Assembly: GCA_016647705.1 (NCBI GenBank)
Contig: CM028336.1
Coordinates: 6,010,048 to 6,074,047 of the forward strand
Length of the DNA: 64,000 bases
Source of the DNA: Eucommia ulmoides
Lineage: Eukaryota; Streptophyta; Magnoliopsida; Garryales; Eucommiaceae
Direction: 5' to 3'
In this document: in pieces, positions 1 through 10,310 of the stretch
How positions within the stretch are numbered: position 1 is the stretch's first letter
Layout: every line of letters begins with the position of its first letter
Made by a program: the position numbers and the translations under genes
Notes under the pieces: model-generated
Told to the model about the DNA's origin: nothing
What the model saw: only the letters and a program-made list of their open reading frames with translations
The model's database searches: none

Positions 1-867
1 AGAAGATCACAAACTTAAGAAGAGGGAAGCGATCTCGGAGCGGTTTTAGCGACGATTCTTCGGATAATGGCTAGTCTCCTCGTTTATCTCTTTTATTCTT
101 ATATTGGTTGGATTATTTATATATGTTTAGTTTTTATTTCATTGTATATGTGGTTATGGCCATGAAAAACTAAACATATATTGTCTAGGATTCGATGTAA
201 TCCACGAAAACATTTTTTGAATAAATTGATGTTTGGTTAACGATGGTTCATGTTTATCAGATTGTGTTTACCATTTTTTTATGTTTATATTCTTGTTATG
301 ATATATGGAGAATACGGGGTTTGACACTCGGGAGAGGTAACCCCGAATTTGGACTAGTGTTTAAACACAATACGACGATCTAATGACCTAGGAGGGCGTT
401 AGAAAGTGTGCAATCCGTGATGTTGGGGCGAGACTCATGTGACCAAGTGTCGTATAGACACTCGAGAGGAACTTCGGCTTTGACATGAAGTCACATATTC
501 ACTCACTTTACACTTGTGAGAGGTAGTGAGTGAGATTTCGATACCGAGATTGTCGGATATGATGAATGTCATTAATATAAACTAGATTGAAATGAACACG
601 TTTAAGTGGACCAAGTTAATCCCTAGGAAATTTACTCCCATTAACGCCAATAGTAGTATTATTAGTATAATTAGTTTAATTAACTTAATTTAGTATATTA
701 TTGCAAAAACTACAATTTATGTCGCCTAAATAAAGTTCGGGTATGACAAACGTGGTACTAACGGTAATCTAATCCAATCTCTGTGGATATGACAACCCTA
801 ATTCTTCCAACCCTATACTAAAACTTGACCCGTACACTTGCGGTAAAAGTAGTGACGTGAAATTCTA
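1..867 (+). mobile_element. Athila-type LTR, 3' portion, truncated
   Basis: This stretch aligns by eye with 26040-26880, which is the 3' part of an LTR followed by an Athila-like primer site. Shared landmarks in order are a block around 310-345 (compare 26335-26375), the phrase GGAGGGCGTTAG near 392, the block around 480-500 with GAAGTCACRTATTC, GAGATTGTCGGATA near 545, and a terminal block around 820-840 resembling 26820-26840. The copy is cut at about 867, where minus-strand copia sequence begins, so no primer site remains. It has no coding content. The 5' part of the LTR lies outside the window. Confidence 0.65.
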
Positions 868-1078
868 CTACCAGCATGCACAAGAGATAGTTGAATTTCA
901 TTATGTGTTTTTTCTTCCATCTCCGTTGCCTGTGCCTTGGTTAACTGGGATGCCTCATCTGCATCCAAAAAAATTTCTGAGCCTTGTCGTCGCAAAAGCG
1001 TGCGTATTTTGATATGCCACAAACTAAAGTCATTTTCACCATCAAACTTCTCTATTTTATATTTTGCAAAAGCCGTTG
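868..1078 (-). pseudogene. copia gag N-terminal fragment
   Basis: The minus-strand frame reads KYKIEKFDGENDFSLWHIK, which matches the opening of plant Ty1/copia gag proteins (usual form: F-N/D-G-x-N-F-x-x-W). It continues into a region around EMEEKTHNEIQLSL, the conserved stretch before the first helices of the gag domain. Only about 65-70 residues remain. The rest of gag and all of pol are missing because the sequence changes to Athila LTR. No function is expected. Confidence 0.7.
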
Positions 1079-1080
1079 AA

Positions 1081-1098
1081 CCTTGGGCTCTGATATCA
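1081..1098 (-). other. Primer binding site (initiator Met tRNA type)
   Basis: The minus strand reads TGATATCAGAGCCCAAGG. The usual plant copia primer site is TGGTATCAGAGC, complementary to the 3' end of initiator tRNA-Met; here one base of the core differs. It sits between the LTR end and the gag start. Confidence 0.75.
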
Positions 1099-1475
1099 CA
1101 TGTGGGCTCAGAAGCGACCAAAATATGAAAATAAAGAATGTGTGAAAGTGAAGAAAATGGAAAATACAAAAGAAACACAAGATATAATATGGTTTGGTAC
1201 AACTTGCTGACTCCACAGGCGAAGAACAACAAATAATTTCACTACTATGAAGAAAATTACATAAATGGAGATACGTTCTTGAACTCAAGAACTATAAACA
1301 AAATCTCCCAAAAATCTCTCTCAACAAATACACTATCTTTGGGTATGGGCAGATAAAAATTCCTCTCTGGAATTTCCGATACACCTCTACATTTTAGGAG
1401 ATGTTTCACCTCATTTTTTAACATAAACCCCTGCCACTTTATAGGGAGAATATGAGAAAATCAAGTATTTTTCTC

Positions 1476-2427
1476 TGAGTTGAATGGGCTCAAACACCCT
1501 CTGGTCCGAGAAAAGACAAGCCAAGGATGGGATGAAACTGAATGCTCTCTGGCCTAGAGATAGAGACCTGAGCTGGGGTGAGCCCGAGCTGGGATGAGCT
1601 TGAATGTATTTGGGTCTTCTAATTCTTAAGGAGGCGTATCCAAGATAGAATGGGGTAGAGCTGAGACAAGCAGCACCCTGTCACTTGCACAAAAAGACTT
1701 ACTGGGATAGACCCGACGTGTCTCATCCGGCATAAGAATCAGCGCTCAGGGGGATGTTTTAAAAGTTGCGAATGAGAAGAGTAAGAAATTTTTGTTTACC
1801 TTTGGGCATATGTATGCCCACCTTTATATAGAAAATAAGTGGATTAGTTTAAGGGCTTAAACAAGTATCAATGTCCCTTCAGTGTCCCATCTCGGTGCGT
1901 GGCCAATGAGAGGGTGAGTGGAGGGCTCTTTCTTATGGGCCTGGGCTTTTTAACCCCTTTGTTGAGGCTCTTGGCCAAATATATTGGCAAGTGGAGAAGT
2001 AGCCTGGCCCATTATCTAAAATGGGTTCATTTTATTGCACCCAAGATGGAGAGTTTCATCCCTACACTTCCCGGATAATTGGAGACAGGAAGGGGAAAGT
2101 TGTGCAGAGTTTATTGCCCTGCCTTTCCCAAATAGATAGAGATGGGAAGCACGGCTTTGTTGAGAAGCTTATGGAGTCGATGGGCAATGCCAGTATGGAG
2201 AATATCGAGATCGGTGAAGGTTTCTCCATCCCGGCGGTGGCTTGCTAACTCTTTCTGGAGATTGTTGTTGGTAAGGTCTTTCGAACGGCTGGCCTAGGCT
2301 GAGGCATGTCCCTGCCCGGCACAATTTTCACACTTAGTCTTTGATAAGAGCTGGTTTTGGGGTAGGGTTATTGACATATGACGGCCTTTTATTGGTTGTG
2401 TGGGATTGCCCATTTTTATAATCATCA
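1476..2427 (-). repeat. LTR of copy A (3' LTR in element orientation)
   Basis: It aligns along its length with 9084-9998. Landmarks are GGGCTCAAAC near 1488, CACCCTGTCACTTGCACAAA near 1675, GCCAATGAGAGGG near 1902, CACACTTAGTC near 2328, and the end ATAATCATCA at 2427. About 100 bases expected at the low-coordinate end are missing, because the sequence switches to copia at about 1475. The same LTR family is seen at 8980-9998, 19743-20847, 21600-22582, 25394-25497 and 31110-32020. Confidence 0.75.
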
Positions 2428-2982
2428 TTTTCCCCTGGACCTAATGTTGAAAAGGAACTTAAAGTACTAGGGACTATATTATGAGCTCTTTCTGAAGTTA
2501 CAGTACTTCTTTGGTGTATTCTGAGGTATTTGAGACCTTTCTCGATATTAGAAATTTGTTGGGGAAAGGACAAACCTATTTCCAAGAAGGAGAATGGGTC
2601 GTGCCGAAATGGGAATAGTTAGCCTGGGAATAGAAATTGATGGCCTGAAAATGGTAGCAATTGGCCCGCAAGAAGCCCACGTAAATCCCACGCAAATCCT
2701 GTGCATGCGTTGCGCACGTGACGTGCGTGTCCCATTAGGTCAACACCCTTTCAATGCTCCCTAAAGTGTCGCCTATACAACCAATGCAAAGGAGACATAC
2801 GTCAGTACTACTTCTGAATGGCGCGTTGTTCCAGACGATTTCAAATCACCGCCCTTCGTGACGATTGAGATGGATAGGCCCTCCCCTATATAAAGGGGGA
2901 TCCTCAAGCCCATTTTTACATTTTTTGCAACTCTTGGAGCACCTATCCCCCCTTCCTAGCAGGTAACCCCATTTTCTTCATC

Positions 2983-3760
2983 ATGTCTTCTTCATCTTCT
3001 TCTTCTTCTCAATCTTCGTTTGGTACTCTATCGGGGTCAGTCTTAGGGTCAGGCACTAGCTCAAGGTTGACCACCCCTAAACAGACCCTAAACGCCTTTC
3101 CAATTCAACAGATTGACCCTGTATTAGCATTACCCCTTATCTAGAGGAGCGGGCAAGTTATTCAAGTAGTACCGAGTCTTTTGGGAGTCATGATAGTGGC
3201 AAGGGTGACGACAATGGTGAGCCTGCTGGTGGCCCCACTGTTGAGGTCAAACCAGGCCAGAAAGACAAGGCTCGACCCGAGGAGAACGCGGCAGAGGCCC
3301 TAGAGGAGGTTGTTCCCCATTGGAGCCCCGTGTGGGGTGTTAAATCCACAATAACGGAGGAGAAGCTCATATCGCCCCGGAGCACTTTCACTTTTCTAGA
3401 GGGGGTAGAAGTTCGTCTCCTCCTTTCTAGAGAAAGGGCTTGTGCTCCTCTTGAGGGCTTTATCACCGTTTATATGGAGCATCCTCGTGAAGGCATAAAA
3501 TCTTTTATCCATCCTTGGATAAGGGTCCCCTGTGTGGAATACCAGTTGTGTCCATCACAATTGACTCCGAAGTGCATGAGGTCGTTTGTGGCCTTGTACA
3601 TTATTTGTAGGGCCGAGGGGATAGAGCCATCCATTAACCCTTTTAAGTCCCTGTTCTTTTCGAAATCCATGCCACCAGGAAGGGTTGGTAGTACATGGCA
3701 TGTCGAAAGCAATTTCGTTTGGGTCTAGAGTCTTATGTTAAGAATTGGAAGTCCCAATTC
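2983..3760 (+). pseudogene. Antisense extra ORF of a Tat-like element, N-terminal part (PF04195-like domain)
   Basis: An ATG at 2983 opens a serine-rich leader that hits TAG at about 3142. A one-base shift near 3137 restores a frame running to 3726. The core around RERACAPLEGFITVY, then LCPSQLTPKCMRSFVALYI and GIEPSINPF, matches my recollection of the PF04195 putative gypsy-type transposon domain (usual pattern A-P-P-E-G-F...L-A-P-S-Q-L...P-N). After 3726 the expected continuation is in another frame (around ESYVKNWKSQFFF), so there is a second frameshift. The reading direction is opposite to gag of copy C. The ORF is broken by these shifts and by the solo LTR downstream. The second half is at 6583-7480. 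Confidence 0.6.
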
Positions 3761-3856
3761 TTTTTCTTGGGATGAAAATGTTGAAAGTTTAGTCCAGATG
3801 AGAAGATAGTCAATCCCATCCCAAGGGAGTGGAGTGCTGTAGGTAAGGATAGAATC

Positions 3857-5987
3857 TGTTGGCCCAGTAGAATACCCAAGAGGGGGTGAATTGGGTAATT
3901 AAAAAATAATCAGAATAAAACTTAAATAAATCAAATAATTAATTTTATTCCTAAATTAATTATTATCTTTATATCACAGCGGAATAAATCAATTAACTAG
4001 GTGCACATCCAAACAACAAAAAATAACAAAGTAAATATTGCATCACACAAAGATATATCCTCATTTACCAAGTTACTCTCGGCTAATCCAGTTCTCTGAG
4101 CTCCACGGAGATTCGCACCCACTAATTCTTAAGATCCCTTTAAAGGTAGGAACCAAATTCACACACCGATTCTTTTACAAGCACATAATCAACCTTTACA
4201 ATTTTCTTTTCAAAAGTTAAAGAATAACCTCTACTTTTTACAGGCTAAAGAATAACCTAATTCTTTTTAACACTTAGACTCAAGAATCAAAACCTCACCA
4301 AAATACTCCAAATATCCTTTTACCCGGTAAGGATTGAACCGTTATAAAATCACTCACAAAACGCAATTCTTATTCAGGAAGAATCACTATCTCAATCTTT
4401 TTACAGGAAGAGACTGAAACTCAGCTACCCTTGATTAAATATCCCCATTGATATTTAACCCATCACAATTCACCAATACAAAAATTGATAAGTAAATCTA
4501 ACTCAAAACTTCTACCACCCCAGATATATATAAACTCAATTAATATCCCAACTAGTGATAGAATTATGTGAGATGCAGAAATCTTATTTTAACAATAATA
4601 TGGGTAGCAAATTGGAGTATGTAATCAGATTCAAAAAATTGTTTGAAAAAATATTTTCTTTGAAAATCAAAAACAATTTCTAAGATTAATTTTCAAAATA
4701 AAATAATACACAAGTAATAATCAATATGGAAATATCTTACCTGAAATCCACAGAATTAATAATAAGAACAATGTAGCTTCAGTTCCGGTATCAGCACAAA
4801 TTGATTGCAGTTTATTATCAGAATCACTCTCTTAGAATAGCTCACAGTATCATAAAATGATAACTCTTATAAATGTTCTCTCAAAAAGATATAGACTGAT
4901 TTTATCTCTTAAAATGATTAGAATGAATAGCTCTCTTAGAAAATTCGCAGGTCTATATAAGGGCACATGTAATCAGCATCCTAACGGCTAGTTTACAAGT
5001 GTCATGACAATAAAATACTATTATAGACCCTTCATAACATGAGGACTTCATTTAGGTTCAATTTCACTTAATAGCAACTTTTAAAACTCTCAATTAAATC
5101 CTCAAAGTATTTCTCAATTAAAACAAATAAGTATAGAATCCATTTTAATTACCAAATTGAGAAACTTTAATAATTAATTGACCATATTAAAAGGATTTAA
5201 TTAGTATATGAAACATATCTCAAATGTTAAGAATATCCCCGAAATCTCTCTCAAATCTTAACCAAAAACAGCTACTTTTGGATTTTAAAATCGGATCGAC
5301 CAATATCTTGAAACTGCACGTTCAATCGACTGCCCAGTTGACTGAAGGATACTAGAAGTAGCTCATGTACTTGATCGGTCGACTCCTCAGTCGACTCGCA
5401 AATTCAGAGAGTTTGCTAAGCTTCCATCAGTCAACCGCTCTATCGACTCGCAGATTCGGAGAGTTTGTCAAGATTCTACCGATCTACCACTCTGTCGACT
5501 CTCAGATTCAGAGAGTTCATCTTCTTTCTCCAGTTGACTCCTCAGTCAACTGCTCCCTCTTGAATCTCTTCTCTGATATCGTTTTTAACTTACTTTCTTT
5601 TACAATTTCGCCCATTTATCCATTTTTATATTTAAATGAACTCTACTAATCCTCTTATATTCTATTTTAGTCATTCAAAAATATTTCTCTTTAATTCACA
5701 TAGGAGCAAATAAATATACTCAACCAAAACACACATAAAAGATAAAATTCATTTTGTGTCATGTGTGTATTCTTTAATGGGATATTAAGAGTTTATATTT
5801 ACCTGGGTTGTTTTTCCTAATATCTTCAAACTCTTAATACTTCTTCATTATCTTAATATCTTCATTTAGCATCCATTCACTTTGACATCTTCATTACAAG
5901 AACTTTAAATCACTGAAACACTTGATCAAATATTAGTTCCACCAAAACATCAATACTTAATTGTTCATCAAAATCTTGGGATCAACA
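3857..5987. mobile_element. Solo LTR with 5-bp target duplication GAATC
   Basis: The repeat starts TGTTGGCCCA and ends GGGATCAACA, so it has the TG...CA ends of an LTR. GAATC lies directly on each side (3852-3856 and 5988-5992), an exact 5-bp duplication. Nothing inside encodes gag or pol, and the 2131-bp length fits a single long LTR left after recombination between two LTRs. The opening AATACCCAAGAGGGGGTG resembles long LTRs of plant Ty1/copia elements, but the superfamily is an inference. It lies within the antisense ORF of copy A and is therefore younger than that copy. Confidence 0.85.
5362..5560 (+). repeat. Degenerate tandem repeats inside the solo LTR
   Basis: Three diverged units of about 55-65 bp share TCGACTCGCAGATTCRGAGAG followed by TTTG-type sequence, at about 5388, 5444 and 5496. 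Two more GTCGACTCCTCAGTCGACT-like motifs, imperfectly palindromic around GTCGAC, lie at about 5376 and 5533. I see no coding role. Confidence 0.55.
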
Positions 5988-6582
5988 GAATCATTGGAAA
6001 ATGATTTCTCAATAGTGTAGTCTCTTTTTTATAACAACTATTTTTCTCTCTTCTTGCCCTATCATGCAATCCCAGAAAAAGTGAGTGGAAAGAGGGTACA
6101 ACTAAACGTTTTCTTATTCTTTGCTTGTTTAACTGTCTTGATACTATCTCGACAGAGATGAACAAAACATCACTAAGAAGGGTATTGAAGGAGAGAGCTG
6201 CGAAAGGAGCTGCCGAGAAGAGGTAGGCCCCCCAATCCCAAGAAGGGGTTCCTTAGGGTCGAGCCCCTGAGGGGGCGAGAAAATTGCTACAATGAGCTCC
6301 CCATACGAAGCCCCAGGATGGGTAGAGGTTGAGCCGAGAAGGGTAACAATGGGAGAACTATAGAGGAGAAATGCGAAAGCCACAGTAAGAAGAGAGTCAT
6401 CGTCCCCATCGAAGCAGGCTCCCATCTCGTCATCCAAGAAGAGCAGAGCTGAGAAGAGCCAATAGAGGAGGAAGATGAAGGTTGAGGAGGCTGGAACTGA
6501 AGGGCATAAGAGGCCCAAAACCGAGAAGATCGTATCAGAGGCCCTCGCGGAGGGAGAGACGATTTCTAGTGCCCCCAGTTGA

Positions 6583-7480
6583 TTGAATCCCCTTTACCCC
6601 GATCAAGGAATTTGGGACCTCTCCGGGCTGCTATCTGACTACGTCCACCATACTATTCTGCTCCCAAAGCAAGAGCGCGTGAGTTCTGAGCTGGACGCAG
6701 AGATTGCCACTGCGTTACAGAGGGACGCCATGTCGATAAGGCCTCTCACAATAATGAAATTCATTTTGATTTTCTTCTGCACTCTATTTTTGGGCTGAGC
6801 TTTTGTTATTTTCCATGCATGCACTTTTGAGGTCTACCTCTTTGTCTACGCATTGCCAAGCGACGTTGAAGATGGAGAAAGAACTCAGGGAGAACCTTGC
6901 AAAACTCTTGGCCCAGGTTAAGAAATTCCATGATCAAAGTAAAAAGTTGATGAGAATTGAAAGTGGCTTCAGGGCAAAGGTGACCAAGTTGGATGGTGAG
7001 AAGAAAGACCTCGAATCCTGTTTCGGCAAAATTAAGGCCAACCTCGCTACTATATGGGAAATGATGGAAGAAATAGAGATAGAACACAACACCGCTATTG
7101 CCAAAGCCAAGGAAGATATTGTGAAAGAAAGAAAGCTAACCCATGCCTTCGATGAGATAAGAATGTTGATGGTCATTGAGACGGTGGAAAATGGGCATAG
7201 ATACACGATTCGCAACCTACGTCGACTACATTCGAGCTTCCCAGCCGATGAGATTAGACTAGATTATTCTGATTCTGAAGGAGATGTTAGTCTCGAAAAA
7301 AGGGATGCTGAGACGGAACAGAGAGATGTCGAAGCTAAACAGGAAGAAATTGTGGCCAAGGTGGGTGTAGCTAGTGTCGGCCAGGGCAAAACGGATACCG
7401 TTCAGAGAAGTATTGAGGCTGAGCAAGGTGAGACCCACATTAACGAAAGTGATGTTGGACCATCCTCTACTGCTCAGTAG
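6583..7480 (+). pseudogene. Antisense extra ORF of Tat-like copy A, C-terminal coiled-coil part
   Basis: Two open segments are joined by what looks like an intron. The first (6583 to about 6740) includes LLSDYVHHTILLPKQ. The second (6873-7480) begins MEKELRENLAKLLAQVKKF and continues as a heptad-rich, lysine/glutamate-rich coiled coil to about residue 110, followed by an acidic tail with repeats such as DAETEQRDVEAKQEE. A homologous frame lies on the minus strand of copy D (30161-30724), with the same ENGHRYTIRNL-type core. It shows no catalytic motif. Together with 2983-3760 it would make one long ORF antisense to gag, as described for extra ORFs in Tat-lineage elements. It is not functional here. 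Confidence 0.6.
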
Positions 7481-8979
7481 AAAATTCCAATCCACCCCAA
7501 TTCAGTCCCGGAATAATTCAAGAACTTGCATTTTTTTTTTTTTTATCATTGTAATGCTTCTTTTTGGTGTCCCTGCCCCTTTGCCTTGAAGAGGCCTTTT
7601 GTAATGGGTTTCGGGATCCCACAGTTATAATGAAAATTTGAATGAATGATGACTAACTTTTGATTTCATCTCGAAATATTTCATACGCTTGTATTATTTT
7701 CTTCAATGTCCTTAAATTTTTGCCTGCCCTTAGAGATTTGTTCCCTTTAGAGTAGAAATGGATTTCCTTCCCGTTGGCGAATCTTTACACATAGCCTAAT
7801 CTCGAAAATTCTAGGATGAGAATGGACCTAAGTTTGGCGAGTTACCCAAGCAAGGAGTTGAACTTCTGCTCGGTAAACTGTCTAAGATCTCGGGGGTAGA
7901 CTTGAGCCTCTGCTCAGTCATTTTTGTGGACTTGGACATTTCTAGCTATTGTGTCTATATTTCATCCTTAGTTGACTGGACACCTTTTGCAACTCTTCCC
8001 GATCTCGGCGGTACTCTGCTTCTGGATGGACAATCCTTTCTACTTGGATATTTCTATTAACATTTTTCTCTTTCAGGCTTTATGTTGAATGTTTTGTTAG
8101 AAGTGTTTGTTTACAGCAACATCATTTATGTTTTGGAGGTGTTGAGGTCGGGATGGGATCCGATCTTGGCATAATTGTTAAGGGGATTTACTTGAAAAAT
8201 TCAAGTTCTTTTCCTTCCAAATTGACGACTCTTCTCGGCCAAACCGTCAAGAAGAAATCATGTCCTCTGCTCTCTGAAAAGACATCGTTCCACTTTGTTT
8301 CACCATATCCATATCTTCTCTCCCCCCCCCCCCCCTCCCCAGCCTAGCATCTAAGTAGAGCTCGGGTGGTAGGTTTTAATCCAAGGGTGGTACTTGTATG
8401 GCTTCTGGCCGCACAATCCTCAGAGGGGTGACCTTTCGTCGGCCCCCGATGGTTGGTCATGGTGGGTTCTCCTTAGTGAGACTCATTCTTGAGCCTTTTT
8501 AAGTTATCCCAATTTTGTTCTTACAGGAGTATCGTCCTTTTATGTCGCCTGAGCTCAGCTCTGCTGTTAGGGGTGAGATGCTTATCTATAGGCCCTCAGA
8601 CCAAATTAATATTTCACCGTCGGAAGACGACCATGGTCAGGCCCCGGGCATAAACTATTGACATGTAGAGAGGGTCTGGTTATACCCTCGACGCAATGCT
8701 CTCGGGTGAGTTCTCTTATGGAGACCACCCTCGACGCTATGCTTTAGGATGTCATTTCTTTATGGAGATTACCCTCGACGTTGTGCATCGGGATACCGCT
8801 TCTTCTTAGTGAAGGGCTGGGGGTTACATATCTTCGTCCGACAAGGAATGGAGGGCTGCTCATCCCAACTTAGGTTTCGATTGGAGGTTCGTGGGAAGTG
8901 ATGTTCCTCCCGATCCGAGAAGGGATGGGGGTTGCACTTCTCCGCTACTTAGCAAAATTCAATTAATGGAGATCCTGGT
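7481..8979 (-). other. Non-coding interior of copy A
   Basis: No long ORF is present. The block is repeated, with changes, at about 22980-23930 in copy C and, inverted, at about 29080-30120 in copy D. Landmarks are GACGGACAATCC or GATGGACAATCC, the GGGTGACCTTTSGTCGGCCC block near 8428, and TACCCTCGACGC near 8691. A C-run lies at 8321-8335. It is the spacer between gag-pol and the antisense ORF in this family. Confidence 0.6.
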
Positions 8980-9998
8980 TGAACAAAACATTTCTTTCCA
9001 TTGATAAGTAGTTTCCTTACAAGCCTCAAAGAATGGAGCTTCTTATCCGCGGAGCTTCTTTCGATCGAGAAGGGACAGGTCTGAGTTAAATGGGCTCAAA
9101 CGCCCTCTAGTCCGAGAAGAAGCAGGTGAGTGATGGGATAAACTTGAATGCCCTCTGGCCTAGAGATGGGGACCCAAGTTAGGGTGAGCTTGAATGTCTT
9201 TAGGTCTTTTGATCCTTGAGGAGGCGTATCCGAGCTGGGATGGGGCAAAGCTGAGACAGGCAACACCCTGTCACTTGCACAAAAGGACTTGTCAGGATGG
9301 ACCCGGCGTGTCCCCTCTGGCGTGAGAATCAGCATTCATGGGGAAGTATTTAAAGTTTCTACCAAGAAGAGTAAGCAAATTTTGTGTACCTTTAGGAATA
9401 GGTATGCCCTCCTTTATATAGGCAATGAGTGGATTAGTTTAAGGGTTTAAGTAAAGATTAATGTCTCATCTCAGCGCGTGGCCAATGAGAGGGCAAGTAG
9501 AGGGCTTTAACTTGTGAGCCTAGGTTTTTTAGCCCTTTTGCTGAGGGCCAGAGATATTAGAAAGTGGAGAAGTGGCATGGCCCATGATCCAAGATGGGTT
9601 CATCATGCTGCACCCGAGATAGAAAGTTTCATCTCTACCCTTCTTGGATAACTGGAGAAGAGAAGGGGGAAGTTGTGTAGAGCTTTCTGCCCTACCTTTC
9701 CCAGATTATCGTAGACGGGAAGGGGGGCTTTGTTGAGGAGCTAGTGGAGTCGATCGGCATTGTCGGTATGGAGAATGCCGAGATGGGCGAAGGTCTCCCA
9801 TCACAACAGTGGCTTGCCAACTCTTTGTGGAGATTGTTATTGATGAGGTCTTTGGAACAGGCGCCTAGGTTGAGGCGTGTCCTTGCCGAGCACAATCTTC
9901 ACACTTAGTCTTTGATAGGAGCTGGTCTTGGAGGAGGGTTATTGACATGTGGCAGCTTTCTATTGGTAACGTGGGAGTGCCAATTTTTACACTTATCA
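8980..9998 (-). repeat. LTR of copy A (5' LTR in element orientation)
   Basis: It matches 1476-2427 and the solo LTR at 19743-20847, and ends TTATCA at 9998. The low-coordinate edge is blurred: family similarity is clear from about 9030 and weak from 8980. No primer site is recognisable beside it, unlike copy C. Confidence 0.7.
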
Positions 9999-10310
9999 AT
10001 TCTAGATTTAATGGAAACAGTTTTTCTACCCCAAGCTGTTGAATTCGCGTTTGAGCTGGAGATAAAGGAACACCCATTTGGTGGAAATCATCTGAACTCG
10101 TTTGTTGCTGATCCTAGGAAAATTCAACTATTTCCACTGCCGTGTTCTCTGGAATATTTCCACATGTGGAAGATAGAACATCAAGGGCAAAAGAAGGGGC
10201 TCGTTTTCTGGAGTTTGGGTTCTTTAAAAACCCTTAATCTCTCACTAAATAAAATATCTGACAACCTCTCAAGCAAATTTTGGGTTTCAATTATCGATTA
10301 AAATGGGTTT
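9999..10310 (+). other. Sequence of unknown origin with an open frame
   Basis: A plus-strand frame running out of the LTR stays open to 10301 and includes ELEIKEHPFGGNHLNSFV and, near its end, SLKTLNLSLNKISDNLSSKF. The leucine spacing of the last part hints at leucine-rich repeats but is too short to call. The stretch lacks its own start codon in good context, because the ATG at 9912 lies in the LTR. It could be a remnant of a host exon or chance. Confidence 0.25.

Larger units (their letters stand above)
868..1475 (-). mobile_element. Ty1/copia fragment: 5' LTR end, PBS and start of gag
   Basis: On the minus strand this reads as LTR sequence with a CTATAAA promoter-like box (about 1438-1444), then an initiator-tRNA type primer site (1081-1098), then the first part of a copia gag. 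The LTR side ends abruptly at about 1475 against the LTR of the next element, and the gag side ends at about 868 against an Athila LTR. It is therefore a short broken piece. The order LTR-PBS-gag is the usual one for Ty1/copia, which fixes the strand. Confidence 0.7.
1476..9998 (-). mobile_element. Tat-like Ty3/gypsy derivative, copy A, with a nested solo LTR
   Basis: Two related LTRs bound this element: 1476-2427, which is missing its outer end, and about 8980-9998. The interior carries an antisense ORF (2983-7480 on plus, split by a solo LTR at 3857-5987) and a non-coding block (7481-8979) that is also present in copies C and D. The element is assigned to the minus strand because the related copy C has gag and a PBS on minus next to the right-hand LTR. 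Copy A itself has no gag, protease or polymerase left, so it could not move without help. Many substitutions separate its two LTRs, so it looks old. Confidence 0.65.

Noticed and set aside
6144..6518. Minus-strand open frame of 124 codons inside copy A
   Set aside because: It overlaps the plus-strand antisense-ORF region and is a shadow frame; there is no domain and no counterpart in copy D.
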